Counted from the stretch's first letter, positions 8,470 to 17,443 are shown. The stretch: 64,000 nucleotides of DNA from Flavobacteriales bacterium (GCA_016700415.1 CP065018.1:744001-808000); one strand, 5' to 3'. Numbers and translations are program-made. Notes: generated by a model from the sequence alone, not told the origin.

Positions 8470-9172
8470 AGGCGCGCTCTACCTATTGCCCGTGTGGCTC
8501 GGCGATGAAGGTGGCACGGAGCTGCTGCCACCGGCGAACATCGCCATCGCGGAGCACGTGAAGCTCTTCTTCTGCGAGAACGAGCGCACCGCCCGCCGGA
8601 TGCTGCGCAGGATGTCGAAGACCATCGACCTTGATGCGATCGAGCTGCATCTGTTGAACAAGGACAGCACTGCGGCGGAGATCACGGAATTCGGGATCCT
8701 GCTGGGCACACGCGATGCGGCGATCATCAGCGAGGCGGGCATGCCCTGCATCGCGGACCCCGGGGCGCGCTTGGTGGCCGAAGCCCATCGGCGCGGCATT
8801 TCCGTGGTGCCGCTCACCGGGCCATCCTCGCTCCTGCTGGCCTTGGCGGCCTCGGGCATGAACGGGCAGCACTTCACCTTCCACGGATACCTGCCCCGGG
8901 AGACCGCGCAGCGCAAGCAGCAGATCAAAAAGCTGGAGCAAGAAGCCCAGCGCACGGGCGGCGCCCAGCTTTTCATTGAGACGCCCTATCGCAACGACGC
9001 CCTGCTCGCGGACCTGCTTTCCACCTGTACGGGCAACAGCCGGCTTTGCTTGGCCATCGACCTGGAACAGCCCGGTGGCAGCGCCATCACCCGAAGCGTA
9101 GCAGCTTGGCGCAAGTCCGTGCCCGCCTTGGGTAAGCGGCCTTGTGTCTTTATCCTGAGCGGTGAAGGTTAG
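8459..9172 (+). CDS. SAM-dependent methyltransferase, RsmI-like (tetrapyrrole methylase fold)
   Basis: A 237-residue TP-methylase-fold protein close to RsmI, which 2'-O-methylates C1402 of 16S rRNA. It shows AIISEAGMPCIADPGARLV and PLTGPSSLLLALAASGM, both characteristic of the family, and FIETPYRNDALLADL in the C-terminal half. Its start LYLLPVWLGDEGG diverges from the canonical RsmI opening (VATPIGN). Bacteroidota often carry this shorter second homologue in addition to true RsmI, so the exact target is uncertain. ATG at 8459 is chosen because it overlaps the phosphatase stop; an in-frame start at 8444 adds five residues. Confidence 0.82.
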   Translation: MKAEGALYLLPVWLGDEGGTELLPPANIAIAEHVKLFFCENERTARRMLRRMSKTIDLDAIELHLLNKDSTAAEITEFGILLGTRDAAIISEAGMPCIADPGARLVAEAHRRGISVVPLTGPSSLLLALAASGMNGQHFTFHGYLPRETAQRKQQIKKLEQEAQRTGGAQLFIETPYRNDALLADLLSTCTGNSRLCLAIDLEQPGGSAITRSVAAWRKSVPALGKRPCVFILSGEG

Positions 9173-9355
9173 CCTCGGGCAAGGTGTTACGGATAGCAGC
9201 GGGCGGTTCCGCCTACCTTTCACCCGTTACATCGATCGGCACCACGCTAGGACCATTCTGTCTCATCCTATCGGTCGACCCACTGGGTCGACGCTACGGA
9301 TGCTGGCACCATCCTCCGCTGGTAGCCGCATCTTCAATTCTTGCCTCACCATCGC

Positions 9356-10429
9356 ATGATCGCACTTCCGCTGAACACCGATCCCGGTTATATCGAGCCA
9401 CAGGTGGTGGGTCGCATGGACCGTTTCTTCCTTCGGCTGATCAACGACAAGCGCGATCTGCCGTTCGTCCACCTCATCCGAAAGGTCAGCTTCAGCATCG
9501 TGCCTTTGGCCGTGCTGCTCTTCCTGCCTTTCGTCACGGGCTGGGCTTGGATAGCCATTGCCGCGGTCTATCTGTTCGTGAACAACGTGACCTACAAAGG
9601 ACCCTTCGGCCTGATGCTGCATTGCTCCAGCCACCGGCCCTTGTTCCGCACACAGTACGGTGCGCTGAACTACCTGATCCCCTGGGTGCTCGCCCCGTTC
9701 TTCGGCCAATCGCCGGAGACCTACTTCGCACACCACATCGGCATGCACCACGTGGAGAACAACATGGAGGAGGACGAGAGCAGCACCATGCCCTACCAGC
9801 GTGATTCCGGGGCGCACTTCACCCGCTACTTCCTCACCTTCCTCTTCACCGGCATCTATACGCTGGCGGTGTACCACTTCACCAAGCGCAGCAAAAAACT
9901 GGGCTGGCGCACGGTGCGCGGGGAAATGCTCTTCATCGCCTTCTGCACCGCACTCTGCTTCGTGAACTGGCAGGCCACGCTGGTGGTCTTCATCCTGCCC
10001 TTCCTCGCCTTCCGCTTGGTGGCCATGGCAGGCAACTGGGTGCAGCACACCTTCATCTGCCCGGAGCAGCCAGCGAACGACTACCGCAACAGCATCACCT
10101 GCATCAACGTGAAGTTCAATCACAAGTGCTGGAACGACGGCTACCACATCAGCCATCACATCAACCCCACCCTGCACTGGACGGAGCATCCCACGTACTT
10201 CCGTGAGCATCTGGACGAGTTCGCCCAGAACCGCTCGGTGGTCTTCGCCGGGCTGAATTTCCTGGACATTTTCATCCTGCTGATGCGCAAGCGCTACGAC
10301 ACCTTGGCGGACCATTTCGTCAACGTGGGCGGTGTGTTCAAGGATGACGCGGAGGTGATCGCCCACCTGAGGCATCGCATGGCGCCGGTCCCTTTCCCAA
10401 AGGCTGAAGGGGTGGCCTTGGCGGCGTAG
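9356..10429 (+). CDS. Membrane fatty-acid desaturase family protein
   Basis: Di-iron membrane desaturase/hydroxylase of 357 residues. Histidine boxes: LHCSSHRPLF (first), HHIGMHHVENN (second) and YHISHHINPTLHW (third), separated by hydrophobic helix pairs at about 45-80 and 160-230. It probably introduces double bonds into membrane lipid acyl chains, but a sphingolipid or carotenoid substrate cannot be excluded. The first ATG in frame is at 9356; a TTG at 9341 would add only five residues. Single gene, followed by a palindromic repeat that may act as its terminator. Confidence 0.85.
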   Translation: MIALPLNTDPGYIEPQVVGRMDRFFLRLINDKRDLPFVHLIRKVSFSIVPLAVLLFLPFVTGWAWIAIAAVYLFVNNVTYKGPFGLMLHCSSHRPLFRTQYGALNYLIPWVLAPFFGQSPETYFAHHIGMHHVENNMEEDESSTMPYQRDSGAHFTRYFLTFLFTGIYTLAVYHFTKRSKKLGWRTVRGEMLFIAFCTALCFVNWQATLVVFILPFLAFRLVAMAGNWVQHTFICPEQPANDYRNSITCINVKFNHKCWNDGYHISHHINPTLHWTEHPTYFREHLDEFAQNRSVVFAGLNFLDIFILLMRKRYDTLADHFVNVGGVFKDDAEVIAHLRHRMAPVPFPKAEGVALAA

Positions 10430-10453
10430 TCGGAGGGTTGTTGACCAGCTATT

Positions 10454-10536
10454 CCATTCAACACTGGCGGGTCGCAAATGGACTTAATGGACCGGGATGG
10501 ACGGGCCAAAGGCACCCGTCCATCCCAGCCCATTGG
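10454..10536. repeat. Intergenic palindromic element, copy A
   Basis: First of three related elements (others at 11550 and 14033). It contains a perfect 12 bp inverted repeat, gggatggacggg at 10494-10505 and its complement at 10515-10526, with a 9-base loop, preceded by the family motif aaatggactta. It lies downstream of the desaturase gene and could form a strong transcript hairpin. There is no T-tract, so a simple rho-independent terminator is not certain. The rest of the 222 bp gap shows nothing else. Confidence 0.8.
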
Positions 10537-10651
10537 CTACCTGCCCGCACCGTTGACTTGTCTTATCCCCACTTCATTTCGCCTCTCCATGAGCGGGCCT
10601 GGCCGGGCAAGGAATAGTTTTACGCATTGAAAGAGCAATGCCAATCTAAAA

Positions 10652-11161
10652 ATGGCTGTCACATTCAGGCTCCGGCCGTGGACATTGGACGACCTGCCCG
10701 CATTGGTGAAGCACGCCAATGACCCTTCGGTGGCGGAGAACCTCACGGACGCATTCCCGCATCCATACACTTCGGAACACGGCAAGGCTTTTCTCCAACG
10801 CTTCATGGCGCAAGACCCGCCACTGGTGTTGGCCATTGATGTGGGCGGCGAGGCTGTGGGGGCGGTGGGTGTACACCCCCAAAGCGACGTGTACCGCCGC
10901 AATGCCGAGTTAGGCTACTGGATCGCCAAAGAGCACCGCGGCAAAGGCATCATGACCGATGCCATACGGCAGGCCACGGCCCGTGCGTTCGAGCTGTTGC
11001 CTGCCATCCACCGGGTGTTCGCCCGGCCTTACGGCCGCAACACAGCCTCGCAACGCGTCCTCGAAAAAGCGGGATTCACACTGGAAGTACGGCTTGTCGG
11101 CACTTTCCTGAAGAACGGCCGCGTGGAGGATGAGTTGATCTACGCCGTGCGAAGAAGCTAA
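10652..11161 (+). CDS. GNAT family N-acetyltransferase (RimJ/RimL-like)
   Basis: A 169-residue acetyltransferase. It starts FRLRPWTLDDLPALVKHAND, typical of the RimJ/RimL (ribosomal-protein N-acetyltransferase) branch. The acetyl-CoA loop lies in GYWIAKEHRGKGIMTDAIR (R/QxxGxG/A: HRGKGI), followed by RVFARPYGRNTASQRVLEKAGF, the conserved motif near the C-terminus. Likely substrate is an N-terminal amine of a protein or a small molecule; specificity cannot be read. It is followed after 15 bp by the small membrane protein at 11177. Confidence 0.9.
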   Translation: MAVTFRLRPWTLDDLPALVKHANDPSVAENLTDAFPHPYTSEHGKAFLQRFMAQDPPLVLAIDVGGEAVGAVGVHPQSDVYRRNAELGYWIAKEHRGKGIMTDAIRQATARAFELLPAIHRVFARPYGRNTASQRVLEKAGFTLEVRLVGTFLKNGRVEDELIYAVRRS

Positions 11162-11176
11162 AACCCAGCCGCCGAC

Positions 11177-11515
11177 ATGGGCCCATCCACGAAGCTCACC
11201 GCCATCAAGGTCCTGCACACCGCGATCTGGATCTTCTTCAACATCGTGATCTTCTATCTGCTCTATGCCGTGTTCGCCGACCGCATCGACCGCTGGTTCT
11301 GGACCGGCTTGGGGATTGTGGGGTTGGAAGTGCTGGCCCTGCTCCTCTTCCGCTGGTCCTGCCCGTTGACCGTGGTGGCCCGCCGGTATTCGGGATCCGA
11401 CAAGGCCAATTTCGACATCTACCTCCCGCTCTGGTTGGCGCAATACAATAAGGAGATCTACACGGTGATCATGGCGGTGGTGCTGCTGGGGATGGCGTGG
11501 CGGTTGGCGGGCTGA
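11177..11515 (+). CDS. Small integral membrane protein
   Basis: A 112-residue protein with three hydrophobic helices (about residues 12-34, 42-60 and 93-110). Between helices 2 and 3 is a conserved-looking loop, RWSCPLTVVARRYS and NFDIYLPLWLAQYNKEIYT. I do not assign a function; the layout recalls small DUF2784-like membrane proteins. It starts 15 bp after the GNAT gene, so co-transcription is likely. Confidence 0.7.
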   Translation: MGPSTKLTAIKVLHTAIWIFFNIVIFYLLYAVFADRIDRWFWTGLGIVGLEVLALLLFRWSCPLTVVARRYSGSDKANFDIYLPLWLAQYNKEIYTVIMAVVLLGMAWRLAG

Positions 11516-11549
11516 ACGGTGATGCCATTAAGCTTGGCCTGCCTTCTGG

Positions 11550-11625
11550 CCATTCACCCTTGGGGTACGCCAATGGACTTTAACCGACCCGGATGAACGG
11601 GCCGATGGTGCCCGTCCAGAACCGC
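11550..11625. repeat. Intergenic palindromic element, copy B (degenerate)
   Basis: Same family as copies A and C: ccattcac, then gccaatggactttaa and cggatgaacggg, then cccgtcca. The central stem is reduced to about 5-7 bp by mismatches. It fills part of the 303 bp between the membrane protein and the following T9SS gene. The remainder of that gap (11626-11818) holds no gene I can support; the large frame stays open upstream of 11819, but without signal-peptide-like content. Confidence 0.7.
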
Positions 11626-11818
11626 GAGTTCCTTATCGGACAGTTCCAGAAGTTCGAACACGGGCGGAATGCCGCGTGAGGGATGCCGGCAAGCAGCCCA
11701 CAAGGCGGAAAGACAACCCAATATCGCCTTGGCCGTCTTAGGGTCGGCCATGCGTATTTTGCTTGGCCCACAGTCCTACTTTTGTTTGGCACCCAAGTTC
11801 CACCACTTGACCGCACCA

Positions 11819-13984
11819 ATGAGAACATCACTACTCCTCACCTTCCTCGCTGCGTACCTGCAGGCGAACGCTGTAACGGTCTACATCTACGCGAACGTTC
11901 AACCGCTCTGTTCGATCGCCACCGGGAGCTTGTCCGCCTACGCGAGTGGAGGAGTTGGGCCATACACGTACTTGTGGAGCCCGGGCGGGGAAACCACGGC
12001 GGACATCAACGGCCTACTGCCCGGCACGTATTCCGTAACGGTGACCGATCTTAATAGCGACCAGGCCACCGACCAGATCGACCTCACGGCCCAAGGTTAC
12101 GCGCTCACCACCTCCGCCATCAATCACTCGGGATTGTGCAATGGATCGTGGACCGTGTCTTTCTCCCCGAATGGCGGTCCATTCATTTTTGGGCCACCTC
12201 CGTATTACGTGGACGGGCAGATGATGGAGGTAACGCCGGACGGGGTGTATTTCAAGCATTTCGAAAGTCCCGAAAGCCAGTTCTATGGGCAATTCGTTCC
12301 GTTGCCCTTTGAGGACGGGAACGGTTGCACCGGCACGATGAGTGCCTACTGTGGCTGGCCGCTGGAATTGCCGGAAGTGACCGTGCTGGACGTGCAGGGC
12401 AGCTGTTCCGGTGGCAACAACGGCAGCATCACCTATTCTGTCGGCGAGGAGGGGCACCAACAGGAAGTTGATTACGGCGTAGACTATCCGGACGGGACGA
12501 GATCCGGTAGCGGAACATTGACGCAAACCGCTACAGGCCTTGCATCCGGTGACCACTGGATCATCCTGCGCGGTGGGGCCTACATCACGCAATCCGGTTT
12601 CGGTTGTTATGATTCCCTCCTGGTGAACGTGCCGGACCTCGGCAACAGTTGTGGAAATGTGAGCGGCAATGTATACATGGACTACGATGCGGATTGTACC
12701 GCGCAAGCAGGTGAAACCCGAGTGCCGGGCGCCTTGCTGGAGGTGCTTCCCGGCCCCTATTATGCGTTCTCCAATTCACACGGGAACTATTCATTGAACC
12801 TTCCGATCGGCAATTTCACCGTGCAGCAACTTGGCTCCACCGTTGCGGAGCATTGCTTCGGCGCACCGATCCCGTTCAATATCACGGGGATCATTACCGG
12901 TGTTGATCTGGCTGATACCAGCCTTGTGGCCTTGGATGCAAAGATCACCGGGGAGCACAGCCCCGCGCGGCCCGGCTTCCCGTTCATGTTGGGACTAAGG
13001 CTAACGAACCTCACACCCGCCGCCACCGGCAACACCTCCACCGTGTTCACCTTCGATCCTGCATTCAGTTTTGTGAGCTCGGAACCCGCAGGAACCGTTG
13101 TGGGGAACACCATTACTTGGGACCAAAATTCATTGGGTGCTTTCGAGCAGCGCTACCTAACGGTGTATTTGCAGGTTGCGCCGGATATCAACCTGCTTGG
13201 TACCACCTTGGTCAATACGGCCACGGTCACCACGGCGAACACCGATGCGGATCCCACCAACAACACCGTGCAATTGCCCGTGACGATCACGGGGGCATAC
13301 GACCCGAATGAGAAGGTCGCGACCACTTCCACCCGGTCAAGCACTGACCTGTACTACCTCGACCTTGATGAATGGGTCGACTACACCATCCGCTTCCAGA
13401 ACACGGGCACGGACACCGCCTTTAACGTGGTGATCACCGACACCATCCCGCTGGAACTCGACCTGGGCACGTTGGAGCTCGGGGCTTCATCGCATGTCGA
13501 TTCGGTCTCGATCACGGAAGGCCATGTGTTGCGCTGGGCGTTCGACAACATCCAATTGCCGGACAGCAACGTGAATGAATTGAAGAGCCACGGTTTCGTC
13601 TCCTTCCGGATACGGCCCCGCCTGCCGCTCACGGCCGGCACCGCGATCAGCAACACCGCCAACATCTTCTTCGACTTCAACCCGCCGGTGATCACCGACC
13701 CGAGCGTGTTGACGGCTGAATTCAGCACGGGCATCACTGGCCGCAGCCTGCCGGAAGGCTTGTTGCTCTCCCCTGTCCCGGTGCGCGACGTGCTCCATTT
13801 CACCAGTACACAAGAACTCATCAGAGTGAAGGTGGTCGCAACGGACGGTAGGCTCGTATTGCAGCAGCCGGTTCAAGGGAAGAGCGGCGACCTGCACATT
13901 TCGGGCCTGAAAGCCGGGATGTATGTGCTCATTGGCAGCCATGGTGATGGCAGCACCACCCGCCAACGGTTCGTGAAGGAATAG
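11819..13984 (+). CDS. Secreted SprB-repeat / DUF7619 protein with T9SS sorting domain
   Basis: Surface or secreted protein of 721 residues. A signal peptide (MRTSLLLTFLAAYLQANA) is followed by a SprB-like repeat (GSLSAYASGGVGPYTYLWSP, then GLLPGTYSVTVTD) near residues 30-85. An SdrD-B-like fold (SGNVYMDYDADCTAQAGET) lies in the middle. A DUF7619-type domain starting DPNEKVATTS covers roughly residues 500-640. The last ~70 residues, beginning LLLSPVPVRDVLHF and ending in a basic RQRFVKE, are a T9SS C-terminal signal. SprB-type proteins act in adhesion or gliding. The ATG at 11819 is chosen because it directly begins the signal peptide. Confidence 0.85.
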   Translation: MRTSLLLTFLAAYLQANAVTVYIYANVQPLCSIATGSLSAYASGGVGPYTYLWSPGGETTADINGLLPGTYSVTVTDLNSDQATDQIDLTAQGYALTTSAINHSGLCNGSWTVSFSPNGGPFIFGPPPYYVDGQMMEVTPDGVYFKHFESPESQFYGQFVPLPFEDGNGCTGTMSAYCGWPLELPEVTVLDVQGSCSGGNNGSITYSVGEEGHQQEVDYGVDYPDGTRSGSGTLTQTATGLASGDHWIILRGGAYITQSGFGCYDSLLVNVPDLGNSCGNVSGNVYMDYDADCTAQAGETRVPGALLEVLPGPYYAFSNSHGNYSLNLPIGNFTVQQLGSTVAEHCFGAPIPFNITGIITGVDLADTSLVALDAKITGEHSPARPGFPFMLGLRLTNLTPAATGNTSTVFTFDPAFSFVSSEPAGTVVGNTITWDQNSLGAFEQRYLTVYLQVAPDINLLGTTLVNTATVTTANTDADPTNNTVQLPVTITGAYDPNEKVATTSTRSSTDLYYLDLDEWVDYTIRFQNTGTDTAFNVVITDTIPLELDLGTLELGASSHVDSVSITEGHVLRWAFDNIQLPDSNVNELKSHGFVSFRIRPRLPLTAGTAISNTANIFFDFNPPVITDPSVLTAEFSTGITGRSLPEGLLLSPVPVRDVLHFTSTQELIRVKVVATDGRLVLQQPVQGKSGDLHISGLKAGMYVLIGSHGDGSTTRQRFVKE

Positions 13985-14032
13985 TGCCAAGTCCGCTTTG
14001 GACCGCGGCAGCATTTTCAACGCAAGCAGTTG

Positions 14033-14130
14033 TCCATTCAACGGAGGGCTGGCCAATGGACTTTATTGGACTCGGATGGACGGATGCCATCGGCCCGTCC
14101 ATCCGAGTCCATTGGAGTCCATTAACAACC
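14033..14130. repeat. Intergenic palindromic element, copy C
   Basis: Best-conserved member of the family. A perfect 17 bp inverted repeat pairs 14067-14083 (tggactcggatggacgg) with 14095-14111 around an 11-base loop, and flanking ccaatgga / tccattgg sequences extend the symmetry. It stands between the T9SS gene and paaZ. Confidence 0.85.
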
Positions 14131-14156
14131 TGTGGCCACGGTTAACTTCGCCACCA

Positions 14157-16250
14157 ATGCAACTACACAACTACATCGCCGGCCAGTGGGTTGCCGGTAC
14201 CGGCAAACAAGCCGAACTCACGGATGCCAGCACCGGCGAACTCATCGCCACCACCAGCAGCGGCGGACTCGATTTTGGTGCCATGCTCCACTACGCCCGT
14301 GAGGTCGGCGGCCCTCCCCTGCGCAAAATGACCTTCCCGGAACGCGGGCTTATGCTGAAGACACTCGCCATGTACCTTATGGATCGCAAGGACGAGTTCT
14401 ACCAAGTGAGCTACAAGACCGGCGCCACCAAGGCCGATAGCTGGGTGGATATCGAAGGCGGCATCGGCAATGTGTTCGCCAATGCGAGCTTGCGGAAACA
14501 GCTCGGCAACATGCCCTTCTATGTGGACGGTCCGCCCGTGCTCACCAGCCGCACCGGCACTTTCATGGGCCACCACATCATGGTGCCAAAGGAAGGCGTC
14601 GCGGTACACATCAACGCGTTCAACTTCCCTATTTGGGGCATGCTGGAAAAGTGCGCCGTGAACTGGATGGCCGGGATGCCCGCGGTGGTGAAACCCGCCA
14701 CCGTCACCAGTTTCCTTACCGAGAGCATGGTGAAGGCCATCATCGAAAGCAAGATCCTGCCCGAAGGCGCGTTGCAACTCATCGTCGGTTCCGCCGGTGA
14801 TCTGTTGGATCATGTCGAGAGCCAGGATGTCGTCACCTTCACCGGTAGCGCCACCACGGGCCAAATGCTTAAAGCACACCCGCGCATCATCGCCGAGAGC
14901 GTGCCCTTCAACATGGAGGCCGATAGTTTGAACAGCATCGTGCTCGGTCCCGATGCCACCCCGGATACCGACGAGTTCACGCTCTTCATTAAGGAAGTGG
15001 GCAAGGAAATGACGCTGAAGTGCGGCCAGCGCTGCACCGGCGCGCGGCGCATCATGGTGCCCGAGAACTTGGTGGAGGATGTGCAGATCGCCTTGGGCAA
15101 ACGCCTCGGCGGCACCGTGATCGGCGACCCGCGTGCCGAAGGTGCCATGCCTGACGGCAGGCAGGTGCGCATTACTATGGGTGCCCTCGCCGGACCTACG
15201 CAACTGCGCGAAGTGCGCGAGCAGCTCGCCAAGCTGATGGAAGGCAGCGAACTGGTGTACGGCGATCCCGAACACGTGAACGTGAGCGGTGCCGATGCCG
15301 ACAAGGGTGCCTTCATGAGCCCCATCCTGCTGCTGAACAGCGACCCGTGGAAGAACCAACAGTGCCACAACATCGAAGCCTTCGGACCGGTGAGCACGCT
15401 GATGCCCTACACCGACATCGACGAGGCCGTGGCCCTTACCAAGCTCGGCAAGGGCAGCCTCTGCGCCAGCATCGCCACGTACGATGACAAGGTGGCGCAG
15501 CAATTCGTGTGGGGCGCCGCCAGCCACCACGGCCGCATGCTCGTGATCAACCGCGACATGGCGAAGGAGAACACCGGCCACGGTTCGCCACTGGCCACAC
15601 TGGTACACGGCGGTCCCGGACGTGCCGGTGGCGGCGAGGAGATGGGCGGCAAGCGTGGCGTGCTGCACTACCTGCAACGCACCGCCATCCAAGGCAGCCC
15701 CACCACCATCACCGCGCTAACGCAGCAATACCAGCAGGGTGCCAAGCCCACCATCACCAAAAAGCATCCCTTCCGCATGCACTTCGAAGAGCTGCACGTG
15801 GGCGATACCCTCCTCACCGAAAAACACTTGGTGACGCTGGACGACATCGACAACTTCGCGGACCTCAGCGGCGACAAGTTCTACGCCCACATGGATGCCG
15901 ATGCCCTCGACGGCACCGTCTTCACCGGTCGCGTGGCGCACGGCTATTTCATCCTATCGCGTGCTGCGGGCTTGTTCGTTGATCCGCCGAAAGGGCCCGT
16001 GCTGCTCAACTACGGCATCGAGGAAGCGCGCTTCACCAAGCCTGTTTATCCGGGTTCTACCATCCAAGTGAAGTTCACCGTGAAGGAAAAGGTGGACCAG
16101 GAGAAGAAGCCCAAGACCGCCGACTCACCCAAGGGCTCGGACATCGCCACGGGCATCGTGAAGTTCCTGGTGGATGTGGTGGATGAGACCGGCGAGACCG
16201 TGGCCATTGCTACGATCTTGACGATGGTGAGGAAGTTGGATCAAGAATGA
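14157..16250 (+). CDS. paaZ: Bifunctional PaaZ: oxepin-CoA hydrolase / semialdehyde dehydrogenase
   Basis: A 697-residue fusion matching PaaZ (about 680 residues in other bacteria), which opens the oxepin-CoA ring and oxidises the resulting semialdehyde in aerobic phenylacetate degradation. Residues 1-520 are an aldehyde dehydrogenase: VVTFTGSATTGQMLKAHP, and catalytic Cys293 in GQRCTGARRI. Residues ~535-697 are a MaoC-type hydratase hot-dog domain (YAHMDADALDGTVFTGRVAH, then GYFILSRAAGLFVDPP). The start is the ATG at 14157 before LHNYIAGQWV. Its last 80-170 bp occur again twice downstream (16718-16798 and 17444-17620). Its stop overlaps the start of a small lipoprotein frame. Confidence 0.93.
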   Translation: MQLHNYIAGQWVAGTGKQAELTDASTGELIATTSSGGLDFGAMLHYAREVGGPPLRKMTFPERGLMLKTLAMYLMDRKDEFYQVSYKTGATKADSWVDIEGGIGNVFANASLRKQLGNMPFYVDGPPVLTSRTGTFMGHHIMVPKEGVAVHINAFNFPIWGMLEKCAVNWMAGMPAVVKPATVTSFLTESMVKAIIESKILPEGALQLIVGSAGDLLDHVESQDVVTFTGSATTGQMLKAHPRIIAESVPFNMEADSLNSIVLGPDATPDTDEFTLFIKEVGKEMTLKCGQRCTGARRIMVPENLVEDVQIALGKRLGGTVIGDPRAEGAMPDGRQVRITMGALAGPTQLREVREQLAKLMEGSELVYGDPEHVNVSGADADKGAFMSPILLLNSDPWKNQQCHNIEAFGPVSTLMPYTDIDEAVALTKLGKGSLCASIATYDDKVAQQFVWGAASHHGRMLVINRDMAKENTGHGSPLATLVHGGPGRAGGGEEMGGKRGVLHYLQRTAIQGSPTTITALTQQYQQGAKPTITKKHPFRMHFEELHVGDTLLTEKHLVTLDDIDNFADLSGDKFYAHMDADALDGTVFTGRVAHGYFILSRAAGLFVDPPKGPVLLNYGIEEARFTKPVYPGSTIQVKFTVKEKVDQEKKPKTADSPKGSDIATGIVKFLVDVVDETGETVAIATILTMVRKLDQE

Positions 16251-16718
16251 ACAAACTCGCTTTCATCGGCATCCTCCTCTCACTCGTAGCCTGTCATCAA
16301 CCTGCGCCTACAAGCATTTCATTTTTCCAAACAGTGAATTCGGGACGTGGATGCAATGAACACCGACACGCTCGCCACCCTTCGGCATCACAATGAACGC
16401 GACAGGTTGATCCGACAAGTGACATTCAGTTTGCACGGGCAGGCACACGTTGTCGCGGGGTACACGGATGACTATGCTCCAACTGACGGCGGCTCATTCT
16501 GGCTTGAGTTGGACAGCCTCGGTACGATCTATAGCCATAGCACCACTTGGCCGGGATTTGGGTTGGTCCGATCCAACAACGACAGCGTGAATCAGCTTAT
16601 CACTATGGCATTGGCGGCGGCTTCCCAGCCGGGCCACTTTGGGGTGAGGTATCCCCTGCCACCAGAACCTGAGATCGAGACCGTGCAGTTCATCGCCAAC
16701 GATTCGCTTTCGAAATGA
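16247..16718 (+). pseudogene. Small lipoprotein gene split by a frameshift
   Basis: An ATG at 16247 overlaps the paaZ stop (ATGA) and encodes a good lipoprotein signal, MNKLAFIGILLSLVACHQP, followed by ~18 residues before the frame degenerates. A second frame, open from 16347 to 16718, continues with a soluble 120-residue domain (FWLELDSLGTIYSHSTTWPG, VNQLITMALAAASQPG). One inserted or deleted base around 16335-16356 would join the two into one ~155-residue lipoprotein. It could be a real mutation or a sequencing error. No family recognised. Confidence 0.5.
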
Positions 16719-16798
16719 TGGATGCAGATGATGAGACCGGAGAGACCCTGGCCATTGCTACGACCTTGACGATGGTTCGGAAGTTGGATCAGAACTGA
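16718..16798 (+). pseudogene. Diverged copy of the paaZ 3' end
   Basis: 81 bp aligning to the last 81 bp of paaZ (16170-16250) with 13 mismatches by hand count (about 84% identity), including the terminal DETGE-AIAT-LTMVRKLDQ reading and a stop codon. It stands between the lipoprotein remnant and the first toxin-antitoxin pair, and its end carries the probable promoter of that pair. Confidence 0.85.
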
Positions 16799-16803
16799 CA
16801 CCT

Positions 16804-16811
16804 TACTTTTG
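16804..16811 (+). promoter_or_regulatory. Bacteroidota -7 box of TA module 1
   Basis: TACTTTTG fits the TAnnTTTG consensus of the Bacteroidota housekeeping sigma factor; a TTG lies 17 bp upstream. Only five bases separate it from the antitoxin ATG, so the message would be leaderless or almost so. Module 2 has the same spacing. Confidence 0.55.
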
Positions 16812-16816
16812 AGAGT

Positions 16817-17035
16817 ATGAAAGTCCCGATAAGTACGATGAATGATGCTGACGGCAACGTGCAAGCCGTTGTGGTCCCGGTCGAGGAATGGAAAGACCTT
16901 GTTGAGAAGGTCCGTAGCTATGAGCAGCTGCTAAAGCTCAAGAGCCAGCTAAGCAGTGCGTTGGATCAAGTGGCGCGCATGCGAACCGGGAAACTCAAAA
17001 AGCGGACCCTTAAGGACGTGCTGCGTGAAGCATAG
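16817..17035 (+). CDS. Antitoxin of RelE/ParE-type module 1
   Basis: A 72-residue protein, probably the antitoxin of the toxin that overlaps its 3' end by 11 bp. The N-terminal half is a short strand region (NDADGNVQAVVVPVEEW), the middle is a coiled-coil-like helix, and the C-terminus is strongly basic (RMRTGKLKKRTLKDVLREA), as in antitoxins whose tail wraps the toxin. A near copy (same length, same ending) is encoded at 23984-24202. No named antitoxin family could be assigned by eye. Confidence 0.75.
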   Translation: MKVPISTMNDADGNVQAVVVPVEEWKDLVEKVRSYEQLLKLKSQLSSALDQVARMRTGKLKKRTLKDVLREA

Positions 17036-17369
17036 CGTGATCCCAACGCCCGCGTTCGAGAAGGAGTTGCGGCCGCTTCTTAAACGCCATCGGTCCTTGG
17101 CCAAGGATCTGCTTGCCTTGCAGAAGGAGTTGGAAATACGCGCCCCTATTGGCACAAGCCTTGGCCAAGGGCTATACAAGATCAGGCTGGCCATTACCAG
17201 CAAAGGCAAGGGCAAAAGTGGTGGTGCTCGTGTAATTACCTATGTCGTTACGGAAGACCACGAGGTTTACCTGCTCAGCATCTACGACAAAGGCGACTAC
17301 GATACCGTGGATACAAAGGCCATGAAATTGGTGATCGCCGAACTGAGGAACCAGAAACGCAAAGGATGA
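17025..17369 (+). CDS. RelE/ParE-family toxin of module 1
   Basis: A 114-residue basic protein of the RelE/ParE fold type: PTPAFEKELRPLLKRHRSL at the N-terminus (the typical FxKxLK helix), then KIRLAITSKGKGKSGGARVI and EVYLLSIYDKGDYDTV, matching the central strands and the YxK region. Such toxins cleave mRNA on the ribosome or poison gyrase; which one is not clear. GTG at 17025 is chosen because it gives exact co-linearity and equal length with the second copy at 24192. The gene overlaps its antitoxin, so translation is coupled. Confidence 0.82.
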   Translation: MKHSVIPTPAFEKELRPLLKRHRSLAKDLLALQKELEIRAPIGTSLGQGLYKIRLAITSKGKGKSGGARVITYVVTEDHEVYLLSIYDKGDYDTVDTKAMKLVIAELRNQKRKG

Positions 17370-17443
17370 CGCGATCCAATTTGCCATACCATACACGCCA
17401 AATGCCCAATGCCGCCGTGCTGCACTCGTCCCGCCTTAGCGGG

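Noticed and set aside
14163..15692. 509-residue minus-strand gene in paaZ
   Set aside because: Antisense mirror of paaZ, without domain or signal.
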